64,000 bases of DNA from Nonomuraea sp. SYSU D8015 (GCF_008065375.1 NZ_VJYI01000011.1:248001-312000), one strand, 5' to 3'. Counted from the first letter of the stretch, positions 53,048 through 61,897 are shown. Numbers and translations: made by a program. Notes: generated by a model not told the origin, from the sequence alone.

Positions 53048-53686
53048 ATGAGCAGCGCACCGATGAGCGGCCGCAAGGCACAGGCCGCACGCAACGACGA
53101 GCTGATCCTCCAGGCGGCGCGGGCGGTCTTCACCGCCGATCCCGGCGCCCCCATCGCGGCCGTGGCCGAGAAGGCGGGCGTCGGGATCAGCGCACTCTAC
53201 CGTCGTTATCCCAGCAAGGAAGCCCTTTTGCAGAAGCTCTGCGGCGACGGGCTCAAGCTCTACATCGAGGTGACGGAGCGGGCGCTGGCCGACGACGGCG
53301 ATCCGTGGGAGGCGTTCGCCGGCTACCTGCGGGGCATCGTGGACGCCGACACCAACTCGCTGACCATCAAGCTGGCCGGCACGTTCACGCCCACGGAGGA
53401 GCTCGGCCAGGACGCCAGGAGGGCCGGAATGCTCGCCACCGAGATCCACCACCGGGCCGTGGAGGCGGGCGTGCTGCGGCCGGACGTGACGCCGGCGGAC
53501 ATCGCGCTGCTGTTCGAGCAGATCGCCTCGATCAAGCTCGGCGACGAGAAGCGCGTATCCGAGCTGCGCCACCGCTACCTGACGCTGATGATGGACGCCT
53601 TGCGGGTGCCGCCGGCCCACCGCGGGCTGCCCGGCCCGCCGCCCACGGACGAGGAGCTGTCGGCCCGCTGGTGGAGCGGCTCCTAG
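53048..53686 (+). CDS. TetR/AcrR-family regulator
   Basis: A 212-residue TetR protein: HTH near residues 16-62 (ILQAARAVFTADPGAPIAAV, AEKAGVGISALYRRYPSKEA) and a helical ligand domain. ATG at 53048. Gene is 57 bases after the dehydrogenase and has its own candidate operator; it may regulate the polysaccharide operon or only itself. Ligand unknown. Confidence 0.85.
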   Translation: MSSAPMSGRKAQAARNDELILQAARAVFTADPGAPIAAVAEKAGVGISALYRRYPSKEALLQKLCGDGLKLYIEVTERALADDGDPWEAFAGYLRGIVDADTNSLTIKLAGTFTPTEELGQDARRAGMLATEIHHRAVEAGVLRPDVTPADIALLFEQIASIKLGDEKRVSELRHRYLTLMMDALRVPPAHRGLPGPPPTDEELSARWWSGS

Positions 53687-54330
53687 TCCTCGCCCGCCGT
53701 CCAGCGGAACAGGCACGACATCACGAAGGCGAGCAGCCCGGTCACCCCGTCCCCACCCTGGTCATCGCCAGGCCCAGCGCGGACACGGCCCCCGAGACCA
53801 GACCGGGGCTCCCGGCGACGAGCCCGACGGCTGGGCCGGCACGCCGATGACCAGGGTGGGGACGACGAACCAGCCGATCAGCCGGCCGAACGTCCTGGCC
53901 GGGTCCACCTCGCCGACCGCGGCGATCGTCTGATGGTCGCGCTCGCACGGGGCTCCGCTGGTCACGCAAGCTACCGCTCTCCGCCCCAGGCTCGCCGCAC
54001 GAGTTCGATGGTCGCGCTCGCACGGGGCTCCGCTGGTCACGCAAGCTACCGCTCTCCGCCCCAGGCTCGCCGCTCCGGCGGCGCCGCGCAGCCGCCCGAA
54101 GACCGAGTTCAGCACGGTGACCTGCTCCTGGATGAGACCCAGCCGGGTCAGCAGGTAGCCCATGAACACGAAGGTCAGCGCGGCGAAGACGACCTCCTGG
54201 GCCAGCGCGTCGGTGACACCCGCCCACGCCGGCGCGAAGAAGTCGGCGCCGCCGAAGAGGCACACACGCCGGCGAACCCGATGAGCGTCGCCTCACCGAT
54301 GTTGCGTTTCAGCCCTCCACCGGGCGTGTT
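53687..54330 (-). pseudogene. TRAP-type dicarboxylate permease remnant
   Basis: Pieces of a membrane protein on the minus strand: KRNIGEATLIGFAGV, ALAQEVVFAALTFVFMGYLL, TRLGLIQEQVTVLNSVFGRL (like the DctM-type first helices), and FGRLIGWFVVPTLVIGV followed in another frame by GLVAGSPGLVSGAVSALGLA. At least two frameshifts, one near 54255 and one near 53840, and a tandem 75-bp insertion near the middle (53932-54073). It cannot make a working permease. Its place before CitE and CoA-transferase genes fits a dicarboxylate uptake role in the past. Confidence 0.5.
53932..54073. repeat. tandem 75-bp repeat inside a pseudogene
   Basis: A 67-base segment beginning GATGGTCGCGCTCGCACGGG is repeated after 75 bases (53932 and 54007) with perfect identity by eye over the shared part. 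On the minus strand it encodes the same peptide twice (SLGRRAVACVTSGAPCERDH), so the second copy is in phase. Looks like an inserted dispersed repeat that was later duplicated. Confidence 0.9.
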
Positions 54331-54405
54331 TCATGGGGTGAGAGCGTCTCTGCGTCGTCAGTCGCGGAGCGATCCTGCGACGGCGGCTCCCCTGCCGGCC
54401 GGCGA

Positions 54406-55359
54406 TCAGCCGTCCGCTCCCCCGACGGCCCGCCCTCCGCCGGGCGCTCCCCCCGACGGCCGCTCCCTTGATGGCCGGTCATCCGTCGAGCGGGGCGGTG
54501 CGGGGCCGTCGTCGGCGAGGCGGCGGGACAGGGCCACGGTGTGGCGGGCCCGGGCGATGATCGGGGCGTCCGCGAACCGGCCGTCGGGGAGCGCGACCGC
54601 GCCGATCCCTTCCCGCTCGGCCCGTTCCGCGGCCTCGACGATCTCGGCGGCTCTGACCGTCTCCTCCTCGGACGGCCGGAACGCCCGCCTGATCGCCGGG
54701 ATCTGGCGGGGGTGGATCGCGGTCCTGCCGAACAGCCCGAGCGCGCGGCCGGCCCGGCAGGACGCGACGAGCCCGGCCTCGTCCTTGACGTGCGGGTAGA
54801 CGGACATGGGCACCGGCGGCAGCCCCGCCGCCGCCGCGGCGAGCACGACCTGCAGCCTGAGGTGGTTCATGGCGGTCTCGTCGGTGATGGACAGCTCGGC
54901 GGCCAGGTCCTGCTCGCCGAGCGCGACACCGGCGACCCGCGGGTGCGCGGCGATGTCCCGGGCGTTGACGATCCCCGCCGCCGACTCCAGCAGCGCGTAC
55001 GCGGGCGCGCCCGTGACGGCGTCCAGCACGGCGGCGGACTCGACCTTGGGCAGCCGCACGGCGTCGGCGAGCTCCCCGACCGCGGCCAGGTCGTCGCGCC
55101 CGCGCGCCGTGGCCAGGTCGTTGACCCGGACGTGAACCCGCACCGCCGCGTCCGCGTCCCGGCGGGCGCGCAAGTACGCGACGGCGTTGGCGCGGGCCTC
55201 GTCCTTCCGTGCGGGCGCGACCGCGTCCTCCAGGTCGATGATCACCACGTCGGCCCCGGACGCGACCGCCTTGGCGAACCGCTCGGGCCGGTCGCCTGGC
55301 ACGTACAGCCATGTCACGGGCGGCCACGTCCCGGGCGCCCCCGTCACGGGCCCGCTCAC
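54406..55359 (-). CDS. CitE/HpcH-type CoA-ester lyase
   Basis: A 317-residue member of the citrate lyase beta-like family which cleaves (or forms) malyl-, citramalyl- or similar CoA esters. Seen: LYVPGDRPERFAKAVASGAD, VVIIDLEDAVAP, VHVRVNDLATARG, RLPKVESAAV, YALLESAAGI, ALGEQDLAAELSI and GRTAIHPRQI. GTG start overlaps the CoA-transferase stop (GTGA). The C-terminal 30 residues are low-complexity. With the transferase it would activate and cleave a dicarboxylic acid such as citramalate or itaconate (inference). Confidence 0.87.
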   Translation of the reverse strand: MSGPVTGAPGTWPPVTWLYVPGDRPERFAKAVASGADVVIIDLEDAVAPARKDEARANAVAYLRARRDADAAVRVHVRVNDLATARGRDDLAAVGELADAVRLPKVESAAVLDAVTGAPAYALLESAAGIVNARDIAAHPRVAGVALGEQDLAAELSITDETAMNHLRLQVVLAAAAAGLPPVPMSVYPHVKDEAGLVASCRAGRALGLFGRTAIHPRQIPAIRRAFRPSEEETVRAAEIVEAAERAEREGIGAVALPDGRFADAPIIARARHTVALSRRLADDGPAPPRSTDDRPSRERPSGGAPGGGRAVGGADG

Positions 55360-56543
55360 GCGATCACCCCGGCCTCGCGCAGCGCGGCGATCCGCTCGCC
55401 GGAGTAGTCGAGCTCGGCGAGCACCTCGTCGGTGTCGCGGCCGAGCGGCCGCCCCGGCCAGCGGATCTCACCGGGCGTGTCCGACAGCCGGAAGAGCACG
55501 TTCTGCATGGTGACGGTGCCGAGCTCCTCGTCGGGCACCTCCACGAACGTGCCGAGGGCCGCGTACTGCGGGTCCTCGGCGATGTCGGTCACGTCGTAAA
55601 TGGGCGCGACCGCGGCCTGGACCTCCTCGAAACGGGCGATGACCTCGCCGGCGTCGCGTTCGGCGATCCAGGAGGCGACGGCCTCGTCCAGCTCGTCCAC
55701 GTGCTGCACGCGGCCGTGCCCGGTGGCGAACCACGGCTGCTCGACGAGGTCCGGCCGGCCGACGAGGGTGACGACGCGCTCGGCGATGGGCTGGGCGCTG
55801 GTGGAGATCGCCAGCCAGCGTCCGTCGCGGGTGCGGTAGGTGTTGCGCGGCGCGTTGCTGCTGGAGCGGTTCCCGGTGCGCCGCGGCACGACGCCGAGCG
55901 CCTTGTACGCGGTCATCTGCGGCCCCAGCAGGCCCAGGATGGGCTCGATGATCGCCATGTCGATCACCTGGCCGCGTCCCGTGCGCTCGCGGGCGTGCAG
56001 CGCCACCATGATCGCGTACGACATGGCCAGGCCCGCGATGCCGTCGGCGAGGGCCAGCGGCGGCAGCGTGGGCGGCCCGTCGGGCTGCCCGGTCATGGCC
56101 GCGAACCCGCTCATGGCCTCGGCCAGCGTCCCGAACCCCGGCCGCGCGGCCATCGGGCCGGTCTGCCCGAACCCGGTCATCCGGGCCACGATCAGCCCCG
56201 GATTCAGCTCCAGCAGGGCCTCGGGAGCGAGGTTCCAGCGTTCGAGGGTGCCGGGCCGGAAGTTCTCGATCAGCACGTCGGACCGCTCGGCCAGGCGGCG
56301 CAGGATCTCCTGGCCCTCGGCGCGGGACAGGTCGACGGCGACGGCGCGTTTGTTGCGCGACAGCGTCTTCCACCACAGGCCCACGCCGTCCACGGAGGCG
56401 CCGTGGCCCCGGGACGGGTCGCCGCGGCGGGGATGCTCGACTTTGATCACGTCGGCGCCGAAGTCGCCCAGCATCATGGCGGCCGAGGGACCGGCGAACA
56501 GGGTCGCCGCGTCGATGACCCGCAGGTCGGCGAGGCTCGTCAT
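55356..56543 (-). CDS. class III CoA-transferase (CaiB/BaiF type)
   Basis: A 395-residue family III CoA-transferase. Opening LRVIDAATLFAGPSAAMMLG DFGADVIKVEHP, then DVLIENFRPGTLERWNL carrying the Asn/Phe stretch of the family, and GRGQVIDMAIIEPILGLLGP. The usual catalytic Asp lies in the QVIDMAI-like region. It is transcribed toward CitE and divergently from the GntR gene. Likely transfers CoA to a dicarboxylic acid. Confidence 0.87.
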   Translation of the reverse strand: MTSLADLRVIDAATLFAGPSAAMMLGDFGADVIKVEHPRRGDPSRGHGASVDGVGLWWKTLSRNKRAVAVDLSRAEGQEILRRLAERSDVLIENFRPGTLERWNLAPEALLELNPGLIVARMTGFGQTGPMAARPGFGTLAEAMSGFAAMTGQPDGPPTLPPLALADGIAGLAMSYAIMVALHARERTGRGQVIDMAIIEPILGLLGPQMTAYKALGVVPRRTGNRSSSNAPRNTYRTRDGRWLAISTSAQPIAERVVTLVGRPDLVEQPWFATGHGRVQHVDELDEAVASWIAERDAGEVIARFEEVQAAVAPIYDVTDIAEDPQYAALGTFVEVPDEELGTVTMQNVLFRLSDTPGEIRWPGRPLGRDTDEVLAELDYSGERIAALREAGVIA

Positions 56544-56611
56544 GACTATGTAACTTATAAGAAATATGTGATAGGTCAACTCTTTGCCCGCAATGCGAGA
56601 CACTTGACGAC
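56544..56611. promoter_or_regulatory. divergent promoter with dyads
   Basis: AT-rich 68 bases between CoA-transferase and GntR. For the minus strand TTGACC reads at 56579-56574. CTTATAAG (56554-56561) is a perfect 8-base palindrome, and TGAC - 5 bases - GTCA (56605-56617) overlaps the GntR start. These are candidate binding sites of the GntR/FCD regulator. Confidence 0.45.
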
Positions 56612-57265
56612 ATGTCAGCCACCGAGCCGCGGCCGCCCATGAGCAAGGCCGAGTACGTCTACAGCGTGCTGCTGGACGACATCCGCAACGCCCGCATCCC
56701 CGGGGGCACGGCGCTCCGGGCCGGCGAGGTCGCCAAGCGGCTCGGCGTCTCGGTGACGCCGGTGCGCGAGGCGCTGCGCCGGCTGGAGAAGGACCGGCTG
56801 ATCAGCTACGAGGCCCATCATGGGGCGACCGTGGTGGACCTGGGCGAGGAGGCGCTGGCCGAGTACTACGGGCTGCGCGCGGTCGTCGAGGGGCTCGGCG
56901 CGCGCCTGGCCGCCTCCCGGATCACCCCCGAGGAGCTGGCCGGGCTGCGCGAGCTGCACGCCGCCATGGCCGCCGACGCCGCGCACGGCAGGAACGACCG
57001 GCTCGGTGCGCAGAGCATGCGCTTCCACCTGCGCATCGTGGACATCGGCGGCCCGGCCTTCCTGGGCGCGCATGCCAGGTCGGTGCGCGACAGCTTCCCG
57101 GTGCCCGCCGAGGCGTCGCTCTGGCTGGACGAGACCCAGGTCAAGGCCCAGCTGGAGGCGCACGAGGGCATCCTGACGGCCTTGGAGGCGGGCGACGGCG
57201 AGACCGCCGAACGCATCATGATCGACCATGTCCGCCGCGCGGGCACCTACCGCGCCCACCACTGA
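56612..57265 (+). CDS. GntR-family regulator, FCD (FadR) type
   Basis: A 217-residue regulator: winged HTH near residues 15-75 (YVYSVLLDDIRNARIPGGTA, LGVSVTPVREALRRLEKDRL), then an FCD ligand domain (YYGLRAVVEGLGARLAASRI, metal-binding His in FHLRIVD). FCD domains bind small carboxylates. Divergent from the CoA-transferase/CitE pair, so the likely repressor of that pathway. A second start at MSKAEYV is possible. Confidence 0.87.
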   Translation: MSATEPRPPMSKAEYVYSVLLDDIRNARIPGGTALRAGEVAKRLGVSVTPVREALRRLEKDRLISYEAHHGATVVDLGEEALAEYYGLRAVVEGLGARLAASRITPEELAGLRELHAAMAADAAHGRNDRLGAQSMRFHLRIVDIGGPAFLGAHARSVRDSFPVPAEASLWLDETQVKAQLEAHEGILTALEAGDGETAERIMIDHVRRAGTYRAHH

Positions 57266-57683
57266 CCCTCCCCAGCCCGCCCCTTCCCGGCATCACTCGG
57301 CACCGCCCGCTCACCAGGCCGCGCGATGCCGCCTCTTCACCACGCGTCCCGGCTCCCGCCCGTTCACCGGTCAGGGGGATCCCGTCGAGCACGGCCGGCA
57401 TGGCGTCTGCCGGTGGCCCTCAAGGTCACGGGGCCACGCCCGCCCCCACGTGCAGCGGATGCAGTATCAGCACGTCAGCCGGGGTGCCGCCGGCGCACCG
57501 CGACGTGACCGGCGGGCCCAGCCTCCCAGGTGCGCGGCCAGGCGGGAGGGCGGCGGTCCGCGACCGGGGCCACGCCCACGCGCATCGGCGCGGCATCGGG
57601 CAATGGAGTGAAGGGCGATGCACGATGTGTCACTCTAGAACTCTGGGCCGCAATGCATACGCCGATCCCGAAGGGCAGAGACC
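57266..57683. other. intergenic, no gene seen
   Basis: About 420 bases. Open frames are Arg/Pro-rich shadows. The last part (57610-57660) is less GC-rich and may hold the promoter of the next gene. Confidence 0.4.
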
Positions 57684-58412
57684 GTGGCGGACGCGTGGAT
57701 CCTGCACCCCGACTACCGGACTCCCCCGATCCCCGCCGGCACCGGCATCCCTCCCGGCCCGTGGCGGCACCCCGACGGCGGCCAGATCATGAACGGCGCC
57801 TACGAGCGCCACCTCCCCGAGCGGCAGGTCGAGGTCGTGACCGTCTGGTACGGCTACGCGCTCAGCCACTGGCTCGGCCCCCGCATGCGCCGGTTCAGCA
57901 GCCCGATGGTGTCGGCGTGGAACCCGGTGCTGGCCCAGGGGCTGACGCTCGACCCGGCCGCGCCGGTGCCGTACCGCGACGAGCTGTGGTGCGACCGGTG
58001 GATCGCCGAGGCGCTGCTGTACGGGCGCAAGCCGTACGGCGCGTTCACCCTTCCTGCCGAGGAGGCGCTGCGCTGGATCGCCAAGAGTGGCGGCACCGGC
58101 CTGGTCTACCAGGCGCATACCGTCGAGGAGGAGCTGATCCGGGTGGTGGCCGGGACTGCCGAGCGGTACGCGCAGCTGTTCGACCTGGACGCGCTGATCG
58201 CCGACTACCTGGACGCGCTCCCGCCCGAGCTGGCCGAGCCGGAGGCGGCGGCGCTGGACGCGCACCGCGGCCACTCCCCCGCACTCGACTACATCCTCAC
58301 CGACAACGCCGAGCTCCGGTTCGCGCAGGCCCCGCTGTCGGTCCGCGGCCTCACCCTCGGCTACCCGCCCGGTGAGACGGCGGCCCGCCTCGCCGCCGGG
58401 GCGATGTCCTGA
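57684..58412 (+). CDS. hypothetical protein, Trp-rich
   Basis: A 242-residue protein of unknown family, with many aromatic residues: DAWILHPDYRTPPIPAGTGI, VTVWYGYALSHWLGPRMRRF, YRDELWCDRWIAEALLYGR and a helical acidic C-terminus (YLDALPPELAEPEAAALDAH). No signal peptide or membrane helix. GTG start with GGGCAGAG before it. The HAD gene follows 18 bases later, so they may share a transcript. Confidence 0.6.
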   Translation: MADAWILHPDYRTPPIPAGTGIPPGPWRHPDGGQIMNGAYERHLPERQVEVVTVWYGYALSHWLGPRMRRFSSPMVSAWNPVLAQGLTLDPAAPVPYRDELWCDRWIAEALLYGRKPYGAFTLPAEEALRWIAKSGGTGLVYQAHTVEEELIRVVAGTAERYAQLFDLDALIADYLDALPPELAEPEAAALDAHRGHSPALDYILTDNAELRFAQAPLSVRGLTLGYPPGETAARLAAGAMS

Positions 58413-58429
58413 CCGGGTTATCGTGGACT

Positions 58430-59125
58430 GTGATGATCAAAGGCGTCCTTTTCGACCTGGACGGCACCCTGCTCGACCACCGGGGCGCCGCCGACGCGGC
58501 GATCACGGCCTGGCTGTCGGCGCGTTGCCCCGGCCATCCGCGCCTGGCGGAGGCGCCCGAGCTCTGGGAGCGGCTGGAGGTGCCGCACCTGGCGATGTGG
58601 CAGCGGGGCGAGTGCTCGGTGGAGGAGCAGCGGCGGCGCCGCCTGCGCGCGTTCTGCCGGGAGCTGCTGGTGGACGAGCCCGCCGACCTGGACGCGGCCT
58701 TCGCCGACTTCGTCGCGCGCTACCGGCGGAGCTGGGCCGCCTACCCGGACGCGGCCGGGGCGGTGGCGGCGCTGTCCGGGCTCGTGCTCGGGGTGCTGAC
58801 GAACGGCGCACAGGTCATGCAGGAGGCGAAGGTCCGCGCGATCGGGCTGGACGGGCCGCTGCGGACGGTGCTGACGGGTGAAGTGCTGGGCGGCCACTTC
58901 AAGCCGTCACCGGCCGCCTACACGGGAGCGGCGGCCGCCCTCGGGCTCACGCCGGAGGAGGTGCTGCTGGTCGGCGACGACGTGGACAGGGACGTGACGG
59001 GGCCCGCGGCGACCGGGATGCGCTCGGTCTGGCTCGACCGCCTCGGCCTCGAGCCCGCCCCGCCCGGCTTCCCCCGCATCACGAGCCTGGCCGACCTGCC
59101 ACGCCTGGTCCACCCGCCTTCCTGA
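58430..59125 (+). CDS. HAD-superfamily phosphatase
   Basis: A 231-residue HAD hydrolase: motif I LFDLDGTLLDH, motif II LGVLTNG, Lys of motif III in HFKPSP, and motif IV VGDDVDRDVTG. Helical cap between motifs I and II (type I). Phosphoglycolate- or nucleotidase-like in size; substrate unknown. Starts GTG-ATG; the ATG at 58433 is equally likely. Follows the unknown protein by 18 bases. Confidence 0.88.
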   Translation: MMIKGVLFDLDGTLLDHRGAADAAITAWLSARCPGHPRLAEAPELWERLEVPHLAMWQRGECSVEEQRRRRLRAFCRELLVDEPADLDAAFADFVARYRRSWAAYPDAAGAVAALSGLVLGVLTNGAQVMQEAKVRAIGLDGPLRTVLTGEVLGGHFKPSPAAYTGAAAALGLTPEEVLLVGDDVDRDVTGPAATGMRSVWLDRLGLEPAPPGFPRITSLADLPRLVHPPS

Positions 59126-59174
59126 CAGACCAGCCAGGTCACCGCGGCGGTGACGTGCGGAGAAGGACCCCGCG

Positions 59175-59960
59175 TTAGGCGCCGGGGGACCGGCCGGCGA
59201 CCTCGGACAGCGCCGAGCCGGCCAGGTCGAAGCCGCCGACGTGGGCCAGGTAGTCGCCCTTCGCCAGGGGGTCGCCGATGTAGACGCCGCCGGCCTGGCG
59301 CACCAGCAGGGCTCCGGCCGCCACGTCCCACGGGTTGGACCAGGTGCCGTAGGTCGCGTCCGACCATCCCGCGGCGACGTGCGCCAGGTTGAGCGCCGCG
59401 CTGCCGGGCCGCCGCACGGCCGCGAACGACTCCAGGAACCGGGCGTAGCGCCGCAGCGCCTCCTCGCCCTCCTTCTCCAGGTCGAGCGGCGTGGGATAGG
59501 CGCACAGGAGCATGGCCTCGCGGTCGGTGGCCGCGCCCCGGCTGCGGATCGGAGTGCCGTTGCACCACGCTCCGGCCGTGGTCGCGGTGAACTCGTCCTC
59601 GCGTACCGGGTCGTACACCACGCCCGCCACCAGCTCGCCGCCGACGGCCGCGGCGATGGAGACGCAGAAGAACGGCAGCCCGGCGGCGAAGTTGGCGGTG
59701 CCGTCGATGGGGTCGACGTACCAGACGAGGTCGCCGGAGCCGGTGGCGCCGCCCTCCTCGCCGACGATCGCGCTGCCTGGCACGCGGGCGTCGATAACCG
59801 AGCGGATGGTCTCCTCGGCGGCGCGGTCGTGCTCGGTGACGGGGTCGTGGAAGTCGCGTTTGGTGCCGACCTCGGGCCGGGATCGGAACGCCTTGCGGAG
59901 CCGGGGGCCGACGGACCTGGCCGCCTCGGTGGCAGTGTCGAGCAGCTGTGTCACATCCAT
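59175..59960 (-). CDS. inositol-monophosphatase-family protein
   Basis: A 261-residue enzyme with the metal-binding motifs of the family: IVGEEGG (near residue 67), WYVDPIDGTANFAAG (near residue 80-94) and WSNPWDVAAGALLVRQAGG near residue 215. Dephosphorylates inositol 1-phosphate or related sugar/nucleotide phosphates. AAGGA lies just before the ATG. Convergent with the HAD gene and 20 bases away from the TnpB-like gene. Confidence 0.88.
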   Translation of the reverse strand: MDVTQLLDTATEAARSVGPRLRKAFRSRPEVGTKRDFHDPVTEHDRAAEETIRSVIDARVPGSAIVGEEGGATGSGDLVWYVDPIDGTANFAAGLPFFCVSIAAAVGGELVAGVVYDPVREDEFTATTAGAWCNGTPIRSRGAATDREAMLLCAYPTPLDLEKEGEEALRRYARFLESFAAVRRPGSAALNLAHVAAGWSDATYGTWSNPWDVAAGALLVRQAGGVYIGDPLAKGDYLAHVGGFDLAGSALSEVAGRSPGA

Positions 59961-59980
59961 GTCCTTCTCAGCGTCTCTGA

Positions 59981-61897
59981 TCAGCTTAGCGATCCCGCGT
60001 CAGTCGTAGCGTCTGGCATGGGTGATGCCCACCGTGGCGGGGAGGCGTGAGCGTGCAAGTGGAAACCCGCACCTAACTCCGCCCCGCACGGATGGTGTCG
60101 CCGTTTGGCGGGGGTGCTGATCGTCGTCACGCCCTGGTGCCGGTGGGCTGCGCGGGGCAGCCGGTCCCGGCCCGTGGGTGCGTGCCCCTCCGGACGCTGG
60201 CCCACCGTGCTTTGCAGCCGGGTGGGGGAGGGTGCCCCGCGTCGCCTGGACGCGGGGCGTGTGGTGCGGCGCCGGGTGGGTCCGGTCTTCGACCGATCCG
60301 TCCGGCAAGTCGTTGGGGTGGAAGGGGTGATGACCGCCCTGGCTTCGAGCCTGCCGGTCACACTGCGGATGCTCATCTGCCCGGTGTCGTGGTCGATCAC
60401 GGTTTTGGCCTGATGGGCTAGGCCCCGGGCGGCGATCCGGCGCCAGGCGCCCTGATCGCGATCACCCTGCCAGCCGCAGGCGCCGTTGGGGCACACGGCC
60501 CACGCCCAGCCCGCCACGGTGGGCCGGTCGGGGGCCTTGCGATGCCGCAGCGGCGTCAGGCAATGCGGGCAATGCCGGGGGGTGTTCTTGGCCGGGACGG
60601 TGACCACGGCGATGCCGGTCTGGGCGGCCAGGTGCCGGAGGTGGTCGGCGATCTGGCCGCGCACGGTCTGCGACAGGCGGGTGTTGAGGGTGCGGCCCAT
60701 GCCGGTGGCTTCCAGCGAGCGCAGGTCTTCCAGATAGATCACGCTGGCCCGGGCGGCGATGGCCTGATCGACGGCCCACCGGGCGGCCGCCCACGCCAGT
60801 GCGTCGTTGAGGTTCGAGCGACGCGCGGACACGTGCCGGATCTCGCGGCGCAGCAGATCGAGCTTGGCCGTCAGCTCGTGCTCTTCAGCGCCGCCGGTGA
60901 GCCGCTGGTAATGGCCGGCCTTGGCATGCAGGCGCTCGGACAGGCGGCGCAGCCGATGCTGTTTGGCCAGCACCCCCGCGGCGCGGAAACAGGCTCCGGC
61001 ACCCAGCGTGGTGATCCGCCCGTCGGGGTGCAGCCGCGCGGCGCCCGCGGACAACAGCATGTTCAGCCCCCAGTCCACGCCGAGCGCCACCGTGTGCCCG
61101 CTCCGCCGGACCTGCGGGACGGCGTGTGTAAAGGCCAAATCAACAGCGACCCGGCCACTCGCCGGGCGGAGGGTGGGCAGGTGCAGCACCGCCGAGACAG
61201 GGACCGTGGGCGGCAGCGTGATCGGGCAGGCCACCCAGGTCCAGTCCTTGTACGAGCGCGGATCTGGGCGGGCGGGCAGTTGCAACCGCAGCAGGGCCCG
61301 CCGCGGGTCGGTGTCGGAGCGGTCGAGGGTGGCCTGCTGGCGGTCGCAGGCGGCCAGCAGCAGCATCCGCGCCGCCCGGGGCGCGCTTTCCAGCTCGAAC
61401 ACATCGGCGGGTAGCCGCCCATGCGCGCGCAGGAACGCGGCGATCTGGCGGGTGCGGGCCTTGATGATGCCGCCCGGCAGGACCTTGCCGTCGGGGAGGT
61501 TGGCGCGTACCTGCTCCCATTCCTCGGCGGTGCGCTTGTGCGGGTCGCCGGGCCAGGCGGCCAGCACGGCGGCGGTCAGCTCGGCCCGCCACTGCGCGGA
61601 GCGGAGCAGGCGTCCGGCCTGTTCTTGGGCCATGCGCACGATCCGGTCGTTGACCCGAAACCCCTCGGGCGGGCCTACTGTCCAGCCCAGCCTGCGCAGG
61701 GCCATCCACGCGTGCGACGGCAGCCTCTGCCCGCCCGCGTCCACCCCGCCGCACAGCAGGACGCGGGCACAGGCCGTCTGCGTGGTCTCGCCTGTGGCGA
61801 GCGTCGGCTTTCTCTCACCGGCCGCCGCCGGTGCTGTAGTGCCTGCGCTGCTGGAGCGGTGGGCGCGGCCAGCGCATCTGCCTGGATGAACCGGCAC
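59981..61897 (-). CDS. TnpB-like RuvC/zinc-ribbon protein, large form
   Basis: A 638-residue protein of the IS200/IS605 TnpB type (RNA-guided nuclease ancestor of Cas12). All three RuvC acids seem intact: Asp in ALGVDWGLN (about residue 274), Glu in VIYLEDLRSLEA (about 390) and Asp in GDRDQGAWRRIAARG (about 481). A zinc ribbon lies between: CPHCLTPLRHRKAP and CPNGACGW. N-terminal 200 residues are helical and specific (RLPSHAWMALRRLGWTVGPP). TnpB is usually 350-450 residues; here about 150 residues of Arg/Thr/Pro-rich sequence follow RuvC-III. No TnpA is adjacent. Start is uncertain. Confidence 0.8.
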   Translation of the reverse strand: MPVHPGRCAGRAHRSSSAGTTAPAAAGERKPTLATGETTQTACARVLLCGGVDAGGQRLPSHAWMALRRLGWTVGPPEGFRVNDRIVRMAQEQAGRLLRSAQWRAELTAAVLAAWPGDPHKRTAEEWEQVRANLPDGKVLPGGIIKARTRQIAAFLRAHGRLPADVFELESAPRAARMLLLAACDRQQATLDRSDTDPRRALLRLQLPARPDPRSYKDWTWVACPITLPPTVPVSAVLHLPTLRPASGRVAVDLAFTHAVPQVRRSGHTVALGVDWGLNMLLSAGAARLHPDGRITTLGAGACFRAAGVLAKQHRLRRLSERLHAKAGHYQRLTGGAEEHELTAKLDLLRREIRHVSARRSNLNDALAWAAARWAVDQAIAARASVIYLEDLRSLEATGMGRTLNTRLSQTVRGQIADHLRHLAAQTGIAVVTVPAKNTPRHCPHCLTPLRHRKAPDRPTVAGWAWAVCPNGACGWQGDRDQGAWRRIAARGLAHQAKTVIDHDTGQMSIRSVTGRLEARAVITPSTPTTCRTDRSKTGPTRRRTTRPASRRRGAPSPTRLQSTVGQRPEGHAPTGRDRLPRAAHRHQGVTTISTPAKRRHHPCGAELGAGFHLHAHASPPRWASPMPDATTDAGSLS

